A stretch of DNA of 64,000 nucleotides from Acidobacteriota bacterium (GTDB lineage Bacteria; Acidobacteriota; Vicinamibacteria; Vicinamibacterales; UBA2999). Below, piece by piece: positions 54,514 through 62,117 of this stretch (positions are counted from its first letter, which is position 1; every line of letters begins with the position of its first letter). A program made the position numbers and the translations under genes. The stretch spans positions 147,020 to 211,019 of the forward strand of contig CAUJDN010000066.1 of assembly GCA_963169195.1 (NCBI GenBank). The letters run 5' to 3'. Under the pieces are notes generated by a model. It made no database searches. It saw only the letters and a program-made list of their open reading frames with translations, and was not told where the DNA came from.

Positions 54514-55380
54514 CTACCTGCTTCGTGCCTTCGTGTCCTTCGTGCCTCCGTGGACGGGATGCACGGCCTGCTTGGCAGCGTTCCAGCGTGCGTCGAGGTC
54601 TTCGAACGGCAGGTCCCTGATGGCGCGACCCTCGGCGGCGAGGGCGCGTTCCATCACCTCGAAGCGGGCCTGGAACTTGTCGTTGGCCTTCCGGAGCGCC
54701 TGCTCGGAGTCGATGCCCATCTTGCGCGCGAGGTTGGCGATGGCGAAGAAGAGGTCGCCCAGTTCCTCCTCGGCCTCTGCGGACGAGGCGCTCCGGGATG
54801 CGACCGCCTCGCGGAGCTCGCGGGCCTCCTCGTCGATCTTGTCCAGCACGTCGGCCGCCTGCACCCAGTCGAAGCCCGCCGCGGCGGCCCTCCGCCCGAG
54901 CTGATCGGCGCGCTGCAGCGCCGGCAGCGCGCGCGGGACGCCGCTGAGCGTGGTCCTGACAGGTCTGCCCGCCTCGGCGCGCTCGGCGGTCTTGATGTCG
55001 TCCCACTGCGCCTTGACGCCGGTCGCGGTGATCGACGCGGCCTTCGGCAGGGGCTCGCCCTCCGGCGTGAACACATGCGGGTGTCGGCGGATCAGCTTGT
55101 CGGTGACCGCCTGGATGGAATCGGCGATGGTGAAGTGTCCGGCCTCGGCGCACACCTCGGCCAGGAACACGGCCTCGAAGAGAAAGTCCCCCAGCTCCTC
55201 ACGAAGCGCGGGCATGTCGTCCTCGTCCAGCGCATCCAGCAGCTCGCAGGTCTCCTCGAGCACGAACGGCCGGAGCGACCGGAGTGTCTGTTCTCGATCC
55301 CATGGGCAGCCGTCCGGTCCGCGCAGCGTGTGCATGATGCTGACGAGGCGTTGGAAGCGTGCGCCGGCCTGCTCGGACAT
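54514..55380 (-). CDS. mazG: Nucleoside triphosphate pyrophosphohydrolase MazG
   Basis: MazG hydrolyses NTPs and dNTPs to monophosphates. The 288-residue protein has two MazG units: the first at residues 10-110 ('LRGPDGCPWDREQT', 'EETCELLDALDEDD', 'LREELGDFLFEAVFLAE') and the second near 165-245 ('IDEEARELREAV', 'EEELGDLFFAIANLARKMG'). The acidic E-x2-E and E-x2-D metal sites are present in both. The last dozen residues ('VHGGTKDTKARSR') are coded by a short octamer repeat tract. The ATG at 55380 lies six bases after TAGCAT in a palindromic divergent promoter. Confidence 0.93.
   Translation of the reverse strand: MSEQAGARFQRLVSIMHTLRGPDGCPWDREQTLRSLRPFVLEETCELLDALDEDDMPALREELGDFLFEAVFLAEVCAEAGHFTIADSIQAVTDKLIRRHPHVFTPEGEPLPKAASITATGVKAQWDDIKTAERAEAGRPVRTTLSGVPRALPALQRADQLGRRAAAAGFDWVQAADVLDKIDEEARELREAVASRSASSAEAEEELGDLFFAIANLARKMGIDSEQALRKANDKFQARFEVMERALAAEGRAIRDLPFEDLDARWNAAKQAVHPVHGGTKDTKARSR
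54521..54552. repeat. CTTCGTGC octamer repeat inside the 3' end of mazG
   Basis: Four imperfect units (CTTCGTGC, CTTCGTGT, CCTTCGTGC, CTCCGTGG) encode the C-terminal tail of MazG in reverse. This is a repeat of the intergenic type that has entered the coding region and lengthened the protein. Confidence 0.75.
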
Positions 55381-55382
55381 GC

Positions 55383-55400
55383 CCGAATGCTATCATTCGG
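55383..55400. promoter_or_regulatory. Divergent promoter-operator: palindrome CCGAATG-CTAT-CATTCGG
   Basis: A perfect seven-base inverted repeat with a four-base centre contains both -10 boxes: TAGCAT on the minus strand (55392-55387), six bases before the mazG ATG, and TATCAT on the plus strand (55391-55396), eight bases before TTG 55405 of the hydrolase gene. The two -10 boxes overlap, so only one direction can be open at a time, and a dimeric regulator could sit on the arms. Confidence 0.6.
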
Positions 55401-55404
55401 TGTT

Positions 55405-56184
55405 TTGCAGGCGCGCGTCACGATTCTCGGGAGCGGCACGTCACACGGCGTGCCCATGATCGGCTGCACGTGCGAGGTGTGCCAGTCGCCCGATCCTCAC
55501 GATCGCCGGCTCCGACCCTCCATCTACCTCGAAGTGGACGGCGGGCCCTCCGTGCTCGTGGACACGTCCACCGATCTGCGGCAGCAGGCGCTGACGCACG
55601 GCGTTCGGCGTGTGGACGCCATCCTCATCACCCACAGCCATGCGGACCACGTGCTGGGCATGGACGAAGTGCGCCGGTTCAACATCCTGAACGGGGGCGC
55701 CATCCCGCTGTACGCGTCGGCGGCGACCGGCCGGGAGCTTCGACGCATCTTCCAGTACGTGTTCGAGCCACCGTCGCAGAAGGGGGGCGGCATCCCCCAG
55801 GTGGTGCTGCGCGAGATCGACGGCCCCTTCGCGGTTGGCGCCCTGCACGTGCAGCCCGTGCCGCTGCTGCATGGCACGTGGCCCATTCTCGGGTTTCGTT
55901 TCGGCCGGTTCGCCTACCTCACCGACGCCAGCACGATCCCGGACGAGGCCTGGCCGCTGCTCGAAGGGCTCGACGTCCTCATCCTGAACGCCCTTCGCCA
56001 TCGCCCGCATCCCACGCACTTCTCGCTGTCCGAGGCCGTGGCGGTGACCGAGCGGCTCGCGCCCGCGCGCGCCTTCTTCACCCACGTCTGCCACGATCTC
56101 CCGCACGCCGCTACCAACCGGTCGCTGCCTGCCGGGATGGCGCTCGCCTCGGATGGCCTGTCGTTCGCGGTGGAGGTCGGCTGA
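55405..56184 (+). CDS. MBL-fold metallo-hydrolase (PhnP-like phosphodiesterase)
   Basis: A 259-residue metallo-beta-lactamase-fold hydrolase of the PhnP branch. It starts 'QARVTILGSGTSHGVPMIGCTCEVCQSPDPHDRR' (cited in part), with the structural zinc Cys pair C-x-C-x2-C of PhnP, followed by 'VDTSTDLRQQ', the metal motif 'ITHSHADHVLGMDEVR' and later 'YLTDAS' and 'FFTHVCHDL'. PhnP cleaves cyclic ribose phosphodiesters in phosphonate use, but most homologues outside phn operons are unassigned. TTG 55405 is preferred as it lies eight bases after the TATCAT box and gives the usual short N-terminus; ATG 55387 would add six residues and put the box inside the gene. Confidence 0.85.
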   Translation: MQARVTILGSGTSHGVPMIGCTCEVCQSPDPHDRRLRPSIYLEVDGGPSVLVDTSTDLRQQALTHGVRRVDAILITHSHADHVLGMDEVRRFNILNGGAIPLYASAATGRELRRIFQYVFEPPSQKGGGIPQVVLREIDGPFAVGALHVQPVPLLHGTWPILGFRFGRFAYLTDASTIPDEAWPLLEGLDVLILNALRHRPHPTHFSLSEAVAVTERLAPARAFFTHVCHDLPHAATNRSLPAGMALASDGLSFAVEVG

Positions 56185-56185
56185 G

Positions 56186-57124
56186 ATGGAGGTCCTCTGC
56201 TTCCCGGACGACCCGCGGCCCGTACGCTGGCCGCACCCGGTGCTCGCCCTGGGCAACTTCGACGGCCTCCATCGCGGCCACATGAAGATCATCGAGCGGA
56301 TCCGGCGGGGTGCCTCCGAGCGTGGCGGCACCCCGGTCGTGCTCACCTTCGATCCCCATCCGCCGCGCGTGCTCCGTCCCGACAAGGCGCCGCCCCTGCT
56401 GATGACGATGGCGCAGAAACTGGCGGCGCTGGAGCGGGCCGGCGTGCAGGGCGTGGCCATCGTGCGGTTCACCGGGGAGCTGTCGCAGTGGGACCCGGAC
56501 GCGTTCGTGCGGCGCATCCTGGTGGACTGGCTGCGTGTGGCCGAAGTCTGGGTCGGCGCGGACTTCCTGTTCGGGCGCAACCGGTCCGGGAACTTCACGC
56601 TGCTGCGCACGCTCGGGCAGCAGCACGGCTTCCGCGCCGAGAAGATCGACCCCATTCGGTACAAGGACTTCATCGTGTCCAGCACGCGCATTCGGCGGCT
56701 GGTGTCCGAGGGGCGGGTGGAGGAGGCCGGGGCGCTGCTGGGGCGACACTACGCGATTGCCGGCGACGTCGTGGCCGGTGCGAAGCGGGGGCGCGACCTG
56801 GGCTTCCCGACGGCCAACCTGGACACCGCCAACGACCTCATCCCGCCCCACGGGGTCTACGCCACCTTCATCACCCTGGACGGCGTGGTCCACCCGAGCG
56901 TGACGAACATCGGGGTGAGGCCGACCTTTGGTGACCACCTGCGCCCGGCTGTCGAGACGCACGTGCTGGGCTATTCGGGAGACCTCTACGGCCGCCGGGC
57001 CGAGGTGGCCTTCGTGCAGCGCCTGCGCGACGAGCGACGGTTCGCGGACGTGGATGCGCTCCGTGAGCAGATCGCGGCCGACGTGAGGCGGGCCGAGCGA
57101 TTATTCGATAGACTTTCGGTATGA
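56186..57124 (+). CDS. ribF: Bifunctional riboflavin kinase/FAD synthetase RibF
   Basis: RibF phosphorylates riboflavin to FMN and adenylates it to FAD. The 312-residue protein has the nucleotidyltransferase N-domain with 'LGNFDGLHRGHMKIIERI', 'TFDPHPPRVLRP' and 'GADFLFGRNRSGN', then 'SSTRIRRLVSEGRVEEA', and the kinase C-domain with 'GAKRGRDLGFPTANLD', 'HGVYATFI' and 'TNIGVRPTFGD'. All motifs are complete. ATG 56186 begins two bases after the preceding stop; an earlier in-frame ATG at 56153 would overlap it. RibF supplies the FAD for the ETF system of this window. Confidence 0.94.
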   Translation: MEVLCFPDDPRPVRWPHPVLALGNFDGLHRGHMKIIERIRRGASERGGTPVVLTFDPHPPRVLRPDKAPPLLMTMAQKLAALERAGVQGVAIVRFTGELSQWDPDAFVRRILVDWLRVAEVWVGADFLFGRNRSGNFTLLRTLGQQHGFRAEKIDPIRYKDFIVSSTRIRRLVSEGRVEEAGALLGRHYAIAGDVVAGAKRGRDLGFPTANLDTANDLIPPHGVYATFITLDGVVHPSVTNIGVRPTFGDHLRPAVETHVLGYSGDLYGRRAEVAFVQRLRDERRFADVDALREQIAADVRRAERLFDRLSV

Positions 57125-57191
57125 CGGGCGTGTCCTGCGGGAGCATGACGACCGCGGGCGCCCGCGTCGGGCCGCGTGCGATGGAGGTCAG

Positions 57192-57461
57192 GTGAGCCCC
57201 GAGTCGTTCAACTTCAAGGTCACCGTGCCGGCGGACGATCGCCTGGTGGGCGTCGTGCGCGACTTGTGCGCTCACGCGGCGAGCTACGCGAAGCTCGCCG
57301 AGGCGGACGGCGACGCGTTCTGCGACCGGGTGGCGGCCGCGGCGATCGATGCCGTGGAGAGGAGTGCCGGCGCCCCGTGCGCGACGGTCTTCGACTGCGA
57401 AGGCGGCATGCTGCGGGTGACGATCGGCGGCCAGACCATCAGCCAGCCCCTTTCCGCCTGA
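57192..57461 (+). CDS. Small RsbW-like (HATPase fold) protein, N-terminal half only
   Basis: An 89-residue protein starting at a GTG four bases after GGAGG (57183-57187). Its pattern (FKVTVPADDRLVGVVRDLCAHAASY, cited as the region 8-32; then AFCDRVAAAAIDAVER) looks like the N-terminal strand and first two helices of anti-sigma factor kinases of the RsbW type, and the end folds back with 'LRVTIGGQTIS'. The N-box Glu-x2-Asn that holds magnesium is not kept (it reads D-x2-E-R), and the G1 and G2 boxes are absent, so ATP binding is not expected. It lies between ribF and cysS and is probably co-transcribed. Function unknown; the homology is tentative. Confidence 0.65.
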   Translation: MSPESFNFKVTVPADDRLVGVVRDLCAHAASYAKLAEADGDAFCDRVAAAAIDAVERSAGAPCATVFDCEGGMLRVTIGGQTISQPLSA

Positions 57462-57469
57462 CCACCCCG

Positions 57470-58882
57470 ATGCGCCTCTACAACACCCTGACCCGGACGC
57501 CGGAGGACTTCGAGCCGCTTCGCGACGGCACCGTGCGGATGTACACGTGCGGCCTCACCGTCTACGCGCGCGGCCACATCGGCAACTTCCGCACGTTCGT
57601 CTGCGTGGACGTCCTCCGGCGGGCGCTGAAGTACGTGGGCGGGTGGCAGATGCGCCACGTCATGAACTTCACCGACGTGGACGACAAGACGATCGCCGGC
57701 GCCGAGCGCGAAGGCGTGGGGCTGCGCGAGTACACCGATCGCTACGTCGAGGCCTTCCGCCAGGATGCCGCGACGCTGGGGATCGAGCCGGTCGAGGAGA
57801 CGCCGCGCGCCACGGATCAGGCGAACCTGGACGCGATGGCGCGGATGATCCGGCAGCTGGAGGCGCGCGGGCACACCTATCGCAGCGACGGTTCGATCTA
57901 CTTCAAGATTTCGACGCTGCCGGACTACGGCAAGCTCGCGCGCCTCGATCACGAGGGCATCCAGGCCGGGGCGCGCGTGGACGTGGACGAGTACAGCAAG
58001 GAAGACGCGCGGGACTTCGTCCTCTGGAAGGCCACGAAGCCCGGCGAGCCGACGTGGGACTGCGGCGTCGGGCCCGGGCGGCCGGGCTGGCACATCGAGT
58101 GCTCGGCCATGGCCATGCGCCTGCTGGGCGAGCCGCCGATCGACATCCACACGGGCGGGGTCGACCTGGTGTTCCCGCACCACGAGAACGAGATCGCGCA
58201 GAGCGAGGGCGCAACGGGCCAGCCGTTCTCGCGCTTCTGGGTGCACATCGAGCACCTGCTCGTGGACGGCCAGAAGATGTCGAAGTCGCTCGGCAACGTC
58301 TACACGCTCAGCGACATCACGGAGCGGGGCTTCCGCGTGTCGGCCCTGCGGTACCTGCTGCTCTCGTCGCACTACCGGAAGCAGCTGAACTTCACGTGGG
58401 CCGGGATGCAGGATGCCGAGAATGCGCTCCGGCGGCTCACCGACTTCCTGGGCCGGCTCGATGCGGTGCGGGGCGGCCCGGCGCACCCGGAGATCGTGGG
58501 GGCGGCGAGCGCCGCGCGGGCGGCCTTCGACGAGGCGCTCTCGGACGACCTGAACACGTCGGCCGGCCTGGCCGCCATGTTCGACCTGGTGCGCACGGTC
58601 AACACGGCCATCGACCAGAAGGCCATCGGCGAGCCGGACGTCGGCACCATCCGCCATGCCTTCGCCCACTTCGACGAGGTGCTGGGCGTGCTGTCGCTGC
58701 GGCAGGACGAGGACCGGCGCCCGCCGATCCCCGAGGAGGAGATTGCCGCGGCCCTCGCCGCGCGCCAGGCCGCGCGCCGCGCGCGTGACTTCGCCGAAGC
58801 CGACCGCATCCGCGACGAGATGGCGGCCCGGGGGATCCTCTTCGAGGACGGCCCCCAGGGCACGCGCTGGAAGCGGAAGTAG
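57470..58882 (+). CDS. cysS: Cysteinyl-tRNA synthetase
   Basis: Class I synthetase of 470 residues. C27 and the HIGH motif at 36-39 (HIGN) stand in 'YTCGLTVYARGHIGNFRTF', the zinc site continues with 'WHIECSAM' and 'HHENEIAQSE', and the KMSKS motif is exact in 'DGQKMSKSLGNVYT'. The C-terminal tRNA-binding domain ends 'RDFAEADRIRDEMAARGILFEDGPQGTRWKR' (cited in part). ATG 57470 is eight bases after the previous stop. Together with tRNA-Cys at 61161-61234 it places both parts of cysteine charging within 4 kb. Confidence 0.95.
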   Translation: MRLYNTLTRTPEDFEPLRDGTVRMYTCGLTVYARGHIGNFRTFVCVDVLRRALKYVGGWQMRHVMNFTDVDDKTIAGAEREGVGLREYTDRYVEAFRQDAATLGIEPVEETPRATDQANLDAMARMIRQLEARGHTYRSDGSIYFKISTLPDYGKLARLDHEGIQAGARVDVDEYSKEDARDFVLWKATKPGEPTWDCGVGPGRPGWHIECSAMAMRLLGEPPIDIHTGGVDLVFPHHENEIAQSEGATGQPFSRFWVHIEHLLVDGQKMSKSLGNVYTLSDITERGFRVSALRYLLLSSHYRKQLNFTWAGMQDAENALRRLTDFLGRLDAVRGGPAHPEIVGAASAARAAFDEALSDDLNTSAGLAAMFDLVRTVNTAIDQKAIGEPDVGTIRHAFAHFDEVLGVLSLRQDEDRRPPIPEEEIAAALAARQAARRARDFAEADRIRDEMAARGILFEDGPQGTRWKRK

Positions 58883-58891
58883 TCCACGGAG

Positions 58892-58897
58892 GATAAT
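58892..58897 (+). promoter_or_regulatory. -10 box (GATAAT) of the aminotransferase gene, six bases before the ATG
   Basis: GATAAT, then GGGCGG, then the ATG at 58904. It lies just after the cysS stop. The GGGCGG is not a Shine-Dalgarno match at useful spacing, so the message is probably leaderless. Confidence 0.5.
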
Positions 58898-58903
58898 GGG
58901 CGG

Positions 58904-60226
58904 ATGGATGCCCCTCTGTTGAAGACCCCTCTGCCTGGCCCGAAGGCCAAGGCCCTCATCGAACGCGACGGGAAGGTCGTCTCCACGTCGTACACACGCG
59001 ATTATCCGTTCGTCATGGCACGCGGGGAAGGCGCCGTCGTCGAGGACGTGGACGGCAACCGGTTCCTGGATTGTGCCGCGGGGATCGCGGTCACCGCCAC
59101 CGGCCACTCGCACCCGCAGGTCGTGGCGGCCATCACGGATCAGGCCCAGAAGTTCCTGCACATGTCGGGCACGGACTTCTACTACGAGCCACAGGTACGG
59201 CTCGGGGAGATCATGAACGAGGTGGCGCCCTTCAGCGGGCAGAAGCGCTCGTTCTTCGCCAACTCGGGCACCGAGGCCAACGAGGCGGCCATCAAGCTCG
59301 CGCGCTACTCGTCGAAGCGCCCGGGCATCATCGCGTTCCTGGGCAGTTTTCACGGCCGGACGATGGGGTCGCTGTCGCTGACGTCGAGCAAGGCGATTCA
59401 GCGACGCGGCTTCGGGCCGCAGTTGTCGAGCACGTTCCACACGCCCTACGCCACCTGTTACCGCTGCCCGGTGGGGAAGCGCCCGGAGAGCTGCCAGGCC
59501 GAGTGCCTGAACTTCCTCGAGGATCAGATCCTCGTGCACCTGATCTCGCCCGACGAAGTGGCGGCCGTGGTGGTGGAGCCCATCCAGGGCGAGGGCGGCT
59601 ACGTCGTGCCGGCGCCCCAGTTCCACGAGCGCCTGCGCGAGCTGACGAGGAAGCATGGCATCCTGCTCGTGTGCGACGAGGTGCAGTCGGGGATGGGCCG
59701 GACCGGGAAGATGTTCGGCATCGAGCACTTCGGCGTCGAGCCGGACATGATCACGGCGGCGAAAGGCATCGCGTCGGGCCTGCCGCTGGGGGTGACCACG
59801 GCGCGGGCGGAGATCATGTCCTGGCCGCCGGGCGCGCACGCCAGCACGTTTGGCGGCAACCCCGTGTCCTGTGCCGCGGCACTGGCCACCATCGACCTGC
59901 TGCGCACCTCGCTCATGCAGAACGCGGCGGAGGTGGGCGCCTACCTGATGGATCTGCTCAAGGAGTTGCAGGAGAAGCACGCCATCATCGGCGACGTGCG
60001 CGGGAAGGGGCTGATGATTGGCGTCGAGCTCGTCCGCGACCGCGTCACCAAGGAGCGCGCCACGACCGAGCGGAACCAGGTAGTGAACGCCTGCTTCGAC
60101 CGCGGGATGCTCATCCTCGGTGCCGGGCAGAACGCCCTCCGGCTGTCGCCGCCGCTGGTGCTGACGAAGGCGCAGGCGAAGACGGCCGTCGGGATTCTGG
60201 ACGAGGTCCTCGCGTCGTTGACGTAG
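58904..60226 (+). CDS. Class III PLP-dependent aminotransferase (4-aminobutyrate/ornithine aminotransferase-like)
   Basis: A 440-residue class III PLP enzyme. The cofactor lysine is K287 in 'DMITAAKGIASGLPLG', with 'ANSGTEANEAAIKLAR' (119-134), 'FHGRT' and 'LLVCDEVQSGMGRTGKM' as cofactor and substrate blocks. A Cys-rich insert at residues 185-201 (C-x2-C, then C and C) is typical for a branch that holds archaeal-type omega-aminotransferases and broad-substrate amino acid racemases, so the enzyme may be a 4-aminobutyrate or ornithine aminotransferase or a racemase. The insert may bind zinc. No gabD is nearby. Confidence 0.88.
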   Translation: MDAPLLKTPLPGPKAKALIERDGKVVSTSYTRDYPFVMARGEGAVVEDVDGNRFLDCAAGIAVTATGHSHPQVVAAITDQAQKFLHMSGTDFYYEPQVRLGEIMNEVAPFSGQKRSFFANSGTEANEAAIKLARYSSKRPGIIAFLGSFHGRTMGSLSLTSSKAIQRRGFGPQLSSTFHTPYATCYRCPVGKRPESCQAECLNFLEDQILVHLISPDEVAAVVVEPIQGEGGYVVPAPQFHERLRELTRKHGILLVCDEVQSGMGRTGKMFGIEHFGVEPDMITAAKGIASGLPLGVTTARAEIMSWPPGAHASTFGGNPVSCAAALATIDLLRTSLMQNAAEVGAYLMDLLKELQEKHAIIGDVRGKGLMIGVELVRDRVTKERATTERNQVVNACFDRGMLILGAGQNALRLSPPLVLTKAQAKTAVGILDEVLASLT

Positions 60227-60243
60227 GGCCGCGCCCGTCGTGA

Positions 60244-60264
60244 GCCACGCCCTTCGGGCGTGGC
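60244..60264. terminator. GC hairpin (9-bp stem) after the aminotransferase gene
   Basis: GCCACGCCC and GGGCGTGGC pair perfectly around a three-base TTC loop, 17 bases after the aminotransferase stop. No T-run follows, so it may stop transcription with Rho or only protect the 3' end. Several smaller GC stems follow up to 60430. Confidence 0.5.
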
Positions 60265-60422
60265 AGGCCGCTGGGCGGTGGGCCCTTCGGGTGGGCCGCG
60301 CTTCGACCGGGCCGCTTCGCGGCAGGACGCTGCACGGTCGGCGCAACGGGTGGGCCGTGCCGTTTGGGCGCGCGGCGGCACCACATCCTGCGGCGCGGAG
60401 CGCCGCCTACCGGCCGAGGGCC

Positions 60423-60486
60423 GGCCCACGCGCCGGAGGCACGCCTGCTGTGTCTCCCCGTTCGGGCTGGCCCACGCGCCGGAGGC
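60423..60486. repeat. 18-bp direct repeat in the hairpin-rich gap 60227-60522
   Basis: GGCCCACGCGCCGGAGGC occurs at 60423-60440 and again at 60469-60486. The 296-base gap between the aminotransferase and yraN also holds stems at 60244-60264, 60392-60404 and 60410-60424. The open frames there are low-complexity Arg/Ala/Pro translations and are not supported as genes. Confidence 0.7.
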
Positions 60487-60522
60487 GCGCCCGTTGGTAT
60501 CGTCCTTGCGTTCTCCTCCCGC

Positions 60523-60891
60523 ATGACCATGGCGCGGCAGTGGCTCGGGCGCCGCGGTGAGGACGTCGCGTGCGCGGAACTGGAGTCACGGGGGTATACC
60601 GTGCTGCACCGGCGCTATCGCACGCGGTACGGGGAGATCGACATCGTGGCGCGGCACGGCCGGGTGCTGGTGTTTGTGGAGGTCCGGGCGCGAACGAGTG
60701 GCAAGTTCGGCCACGCCGCCGAGTCGGTGACCGCGCAGAAACAGCAGCGCGTCGCCGCGATGGCCGAGTCGTACCTGGGCCGGGAAGGGGTCGGGGACTC
60801 GGTGTGCCGGTTCGACGTGGTGGCCGTGGAGGCGGACGTCGAGCCGCCCCGGGTGACGGTCTACGCGGATGCCTTTCGCCCCGGGTGGTAG
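60523..60891 (+). CDS. yraN: YraN/UPF0102 family nuclease-fold protein
   Basis: A 122-residue protein of the UPF0102 family with a restriction endonuclease-like fold. It shows the signature 'WLGRRGEDVACAELESRGYTVLHRRYRTRYGEIDIVARHGRVLVFVEVRAR' region (residues 7-57, cited by name only in part): the acidic residues E in 'GEIDIV' and 'VFVEVRAR' form the nuclease-type site. No activity is established for most members; some are linked to Holliday junction or chromosome-related work by context. ATG 60523 was chosen; ATG 60529 would give two residues less. It is followed by two tRNA genes. Confidence 0.88.
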   Translation: MTMARQWLGRRGEDVACAELESRGYTVLHRRYRTRYGEIDIVARHGRVLVFVEVRARTSGKFGHAAESVTAQKQQRVAAMAESYLGREGVGDSVCRFDVVAVEADVEPPRVTVYADAFRPGW

Positions 60892-60925
60892 CGGCAGCAA
60901 CAAGGTCCGCCGGAGTGTCCAAAGT

Positions 60926-60955
60926 TTGCCGGATCGCCGGGACCTTTGTTACAAT
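60926..60955 (+). promoter_or_regulatory. Promoter of the tRNA-Gly gene (TTGCCG, 18 bp, TACAAT)
   Basis: TTGCCG at 60926-60931 and TACAAT at 60950-60955 are separated by 18 bases, and the tRNA starts 17 bases downstream of the -10 box. In contrast to the protein genes a reasonable -35 is present. Confidence 0.7.
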
Positions 60956-60971
60956 CAGGCTTCGTTCGCGA

Positions 60972-61046
60972 GCGGGAATAACTCAGTGGTAGAGTGCGAC
61001 CTTGCCAAGGTCGAAGTCGCGGGTTCGAATCCCGTTTCCCGCTCCA
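60972..61046 (+). tRNA. tRNA-Gly (anticodon GCC)
   Basis: A 75-base cloverleaf including an encoded CCA. The acceptor stem GCGGGAA pairs with TTCCCGC, the D-loop has AGTGGTAGAG, the anticodon loop is TTGCCAA with GCC in the middle, and the T arm is GCGGG-TTCGAAT-CCCGT. The discriminator base is T. It reads GGC and GGU codons. Confidence 0.97.
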
Positions 61047-61160
61047 GCCTTCGCTCCGCGGACGCTGGCGAAGGCTGCCCGCCCCAGCGCCGCAGGCGCG
61101 ACGGCGGCCCCCTCCGCCGCGTCTTTCGAGCAGCGGCTGGCCGGCCAACGTCCCTCAATC

Positions 61161-61234
<74 letters not shown>

Positions 61235-61289
61235 ACTTTCCTGAGCAAATCAGCAGATCGCGGGTGACGCCAACGGGCCTGAGACGGCC

Positions 61290-61310
61290 AACTGTCACCA
61301 AACTGTCACC
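61290..61310. repeat. Direct repeat AACTGTCACC (twice, one base apart) near the element edge
   Basis: Two exact ten-base copies at 61290-61299 and 61301-61310, 56 bases right of tRNA-Cys. It could be an arm-type binding site for an integrase or excisionase at the left end of the element, or a remnant of an old integrase gene; there is no direct proof. Confidence 0.4.
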
Positions 61311-61369
61311 GCGCGGTCGCGGGGCTTGACCCGGCGGGTGTTGATGCTCTAATTCCCTCATTACGTTCC

Positions 61370-61392
61370 CTCGTCGGTCGCATGCCGACGAG
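61370..61392. other. 8-bp stem, 7-base loop hairpin near the element edge
   Basis: CTCGTCGG and CCGACGAG pair around TCGCATG. It lies just left of the terminator-like hairpin at 61404-61425. Together they form a two-hairpin element between the tRNA genes and the NYN gene. Confidence 0.5.
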
Positions 61393-61403
61393 CACTAGCA
61401 TCC

Positions 61404-61425
61404 CAGGGAGTCGCGAGACTCCCTG
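61404..61425 (+). terminator. Rho-independent terminator (9-bp stem, GCGA loop, TTTT)
   Basis: CAGGGAGTC and GACTCCCTG form a perfect nine-base stem around the tetraloop GCGA, followed by TTTTCATTT. It is the best intrinsic terminator of the window. It would stop transcripts that come from the tRNA genes and so insulates the NYN gene. Confidence 0.8.
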
Positions 61426-61490
61426 TTTTCATTTCTCCACGAATTCAACACCAAGTCGCGGCGCTGAGCAGGGCCGGCCGGGGGAACGAC

Positions 61491-62081
61491 GTGCGCGTCA
61501 AGCTGTTCGTTGACTTCTGGAACTTCCAACTCCAGTGGAATCAGTTTCACGGTCGAGAGCCTGTCGTCAGGATTCCGTGGAATCCGCTGCTGTTTGAAGT
61601 GCTCGTTCAAGCCTTGGGCCGGGATGCCGAATACGCAGGCACCCACGTCTTCGCGTCGTACGACCCGCTCAGCAAGAAGGACTTGCAGCTCAAGAAATTC
61701 CTCAACGTGATGGATAGTTTTCCGGGGTTCGACGTCACGCTCAAGGAACGAAAGCCGCTCCATCACATGCGCTGCTCGAACGACGGATGTCGTCTCGAAA
61801 TCAGCCAGTGCCCGCACTGCCATCAGGAGATTCGCCGAACGGTCGAGAAGGGCGTTGACACGGCCATCGTGACGGACCTGATTCGACTCGGGATCGACAA
61901 TCATTACGACCGCGCGATTCTGATCGCCGGTGATGCCGACCACGTGCCGGCCGTCGAATTCCTTGGGGCGCGGATGAAGCAGGTGACGCACGCGTGGTTC
62001 AAGGGGCACTCGAATGAACTTCGGAACGCGTGCTGGGATCATCTCTACTTCGATGATCTGATGTCCAAGCTGATCGTCTGA
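61491..62081 (+). CDS. NYN-domain (LabA/DUF88-like) ribonuclease-type protein with inserted zinc ribbon
   Basis: A 196-residue PIN-like NYN protein. The first acidic residue is D8 in 'KLFVDFWNFQL', further site residues are D123 and D129 ('KGVDTAIVTDLIRLG') and D148 and D150 ('AILIAGDADHVPAVEFLGA'); this acidic cluster is the metal site of NYN ribonucleases. Between the first and second half sits a four-cysteine zinc ribbon, C95-x4-C100-x6-C107-x2-C110. The start is GTG 61491 after GGGGGAA. The gene stands alone between tRNA-Cys and a convergent phage-type set, a typical place for cargo such as defence or toxin genes. Substrate unknown; defence is inferred only from position and fold. Confidence 0.83.
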   Translation: MRVKLFVDFWNFQLQWNQFHGREPVVRIPWNPLLFEVLVQALGRDAEYAGTHVFASYDPLSKKDLQLKKFLNVMDSFPGFDVTLKERKPLHHMRCSNDGCRLEISQCPHCHQEIRRTVEKGVDTAIVTDLIRLGIDNHYDRAILIAGDADHVPAVEFLGARMKQVTHAWFKGHSNELRNACWDHLYFDDLMSKLIV

Positions 62082-62117
62082 GACTCCAGGTCGAACGACG
62101 ATCCGCCCGCAGCGGAT

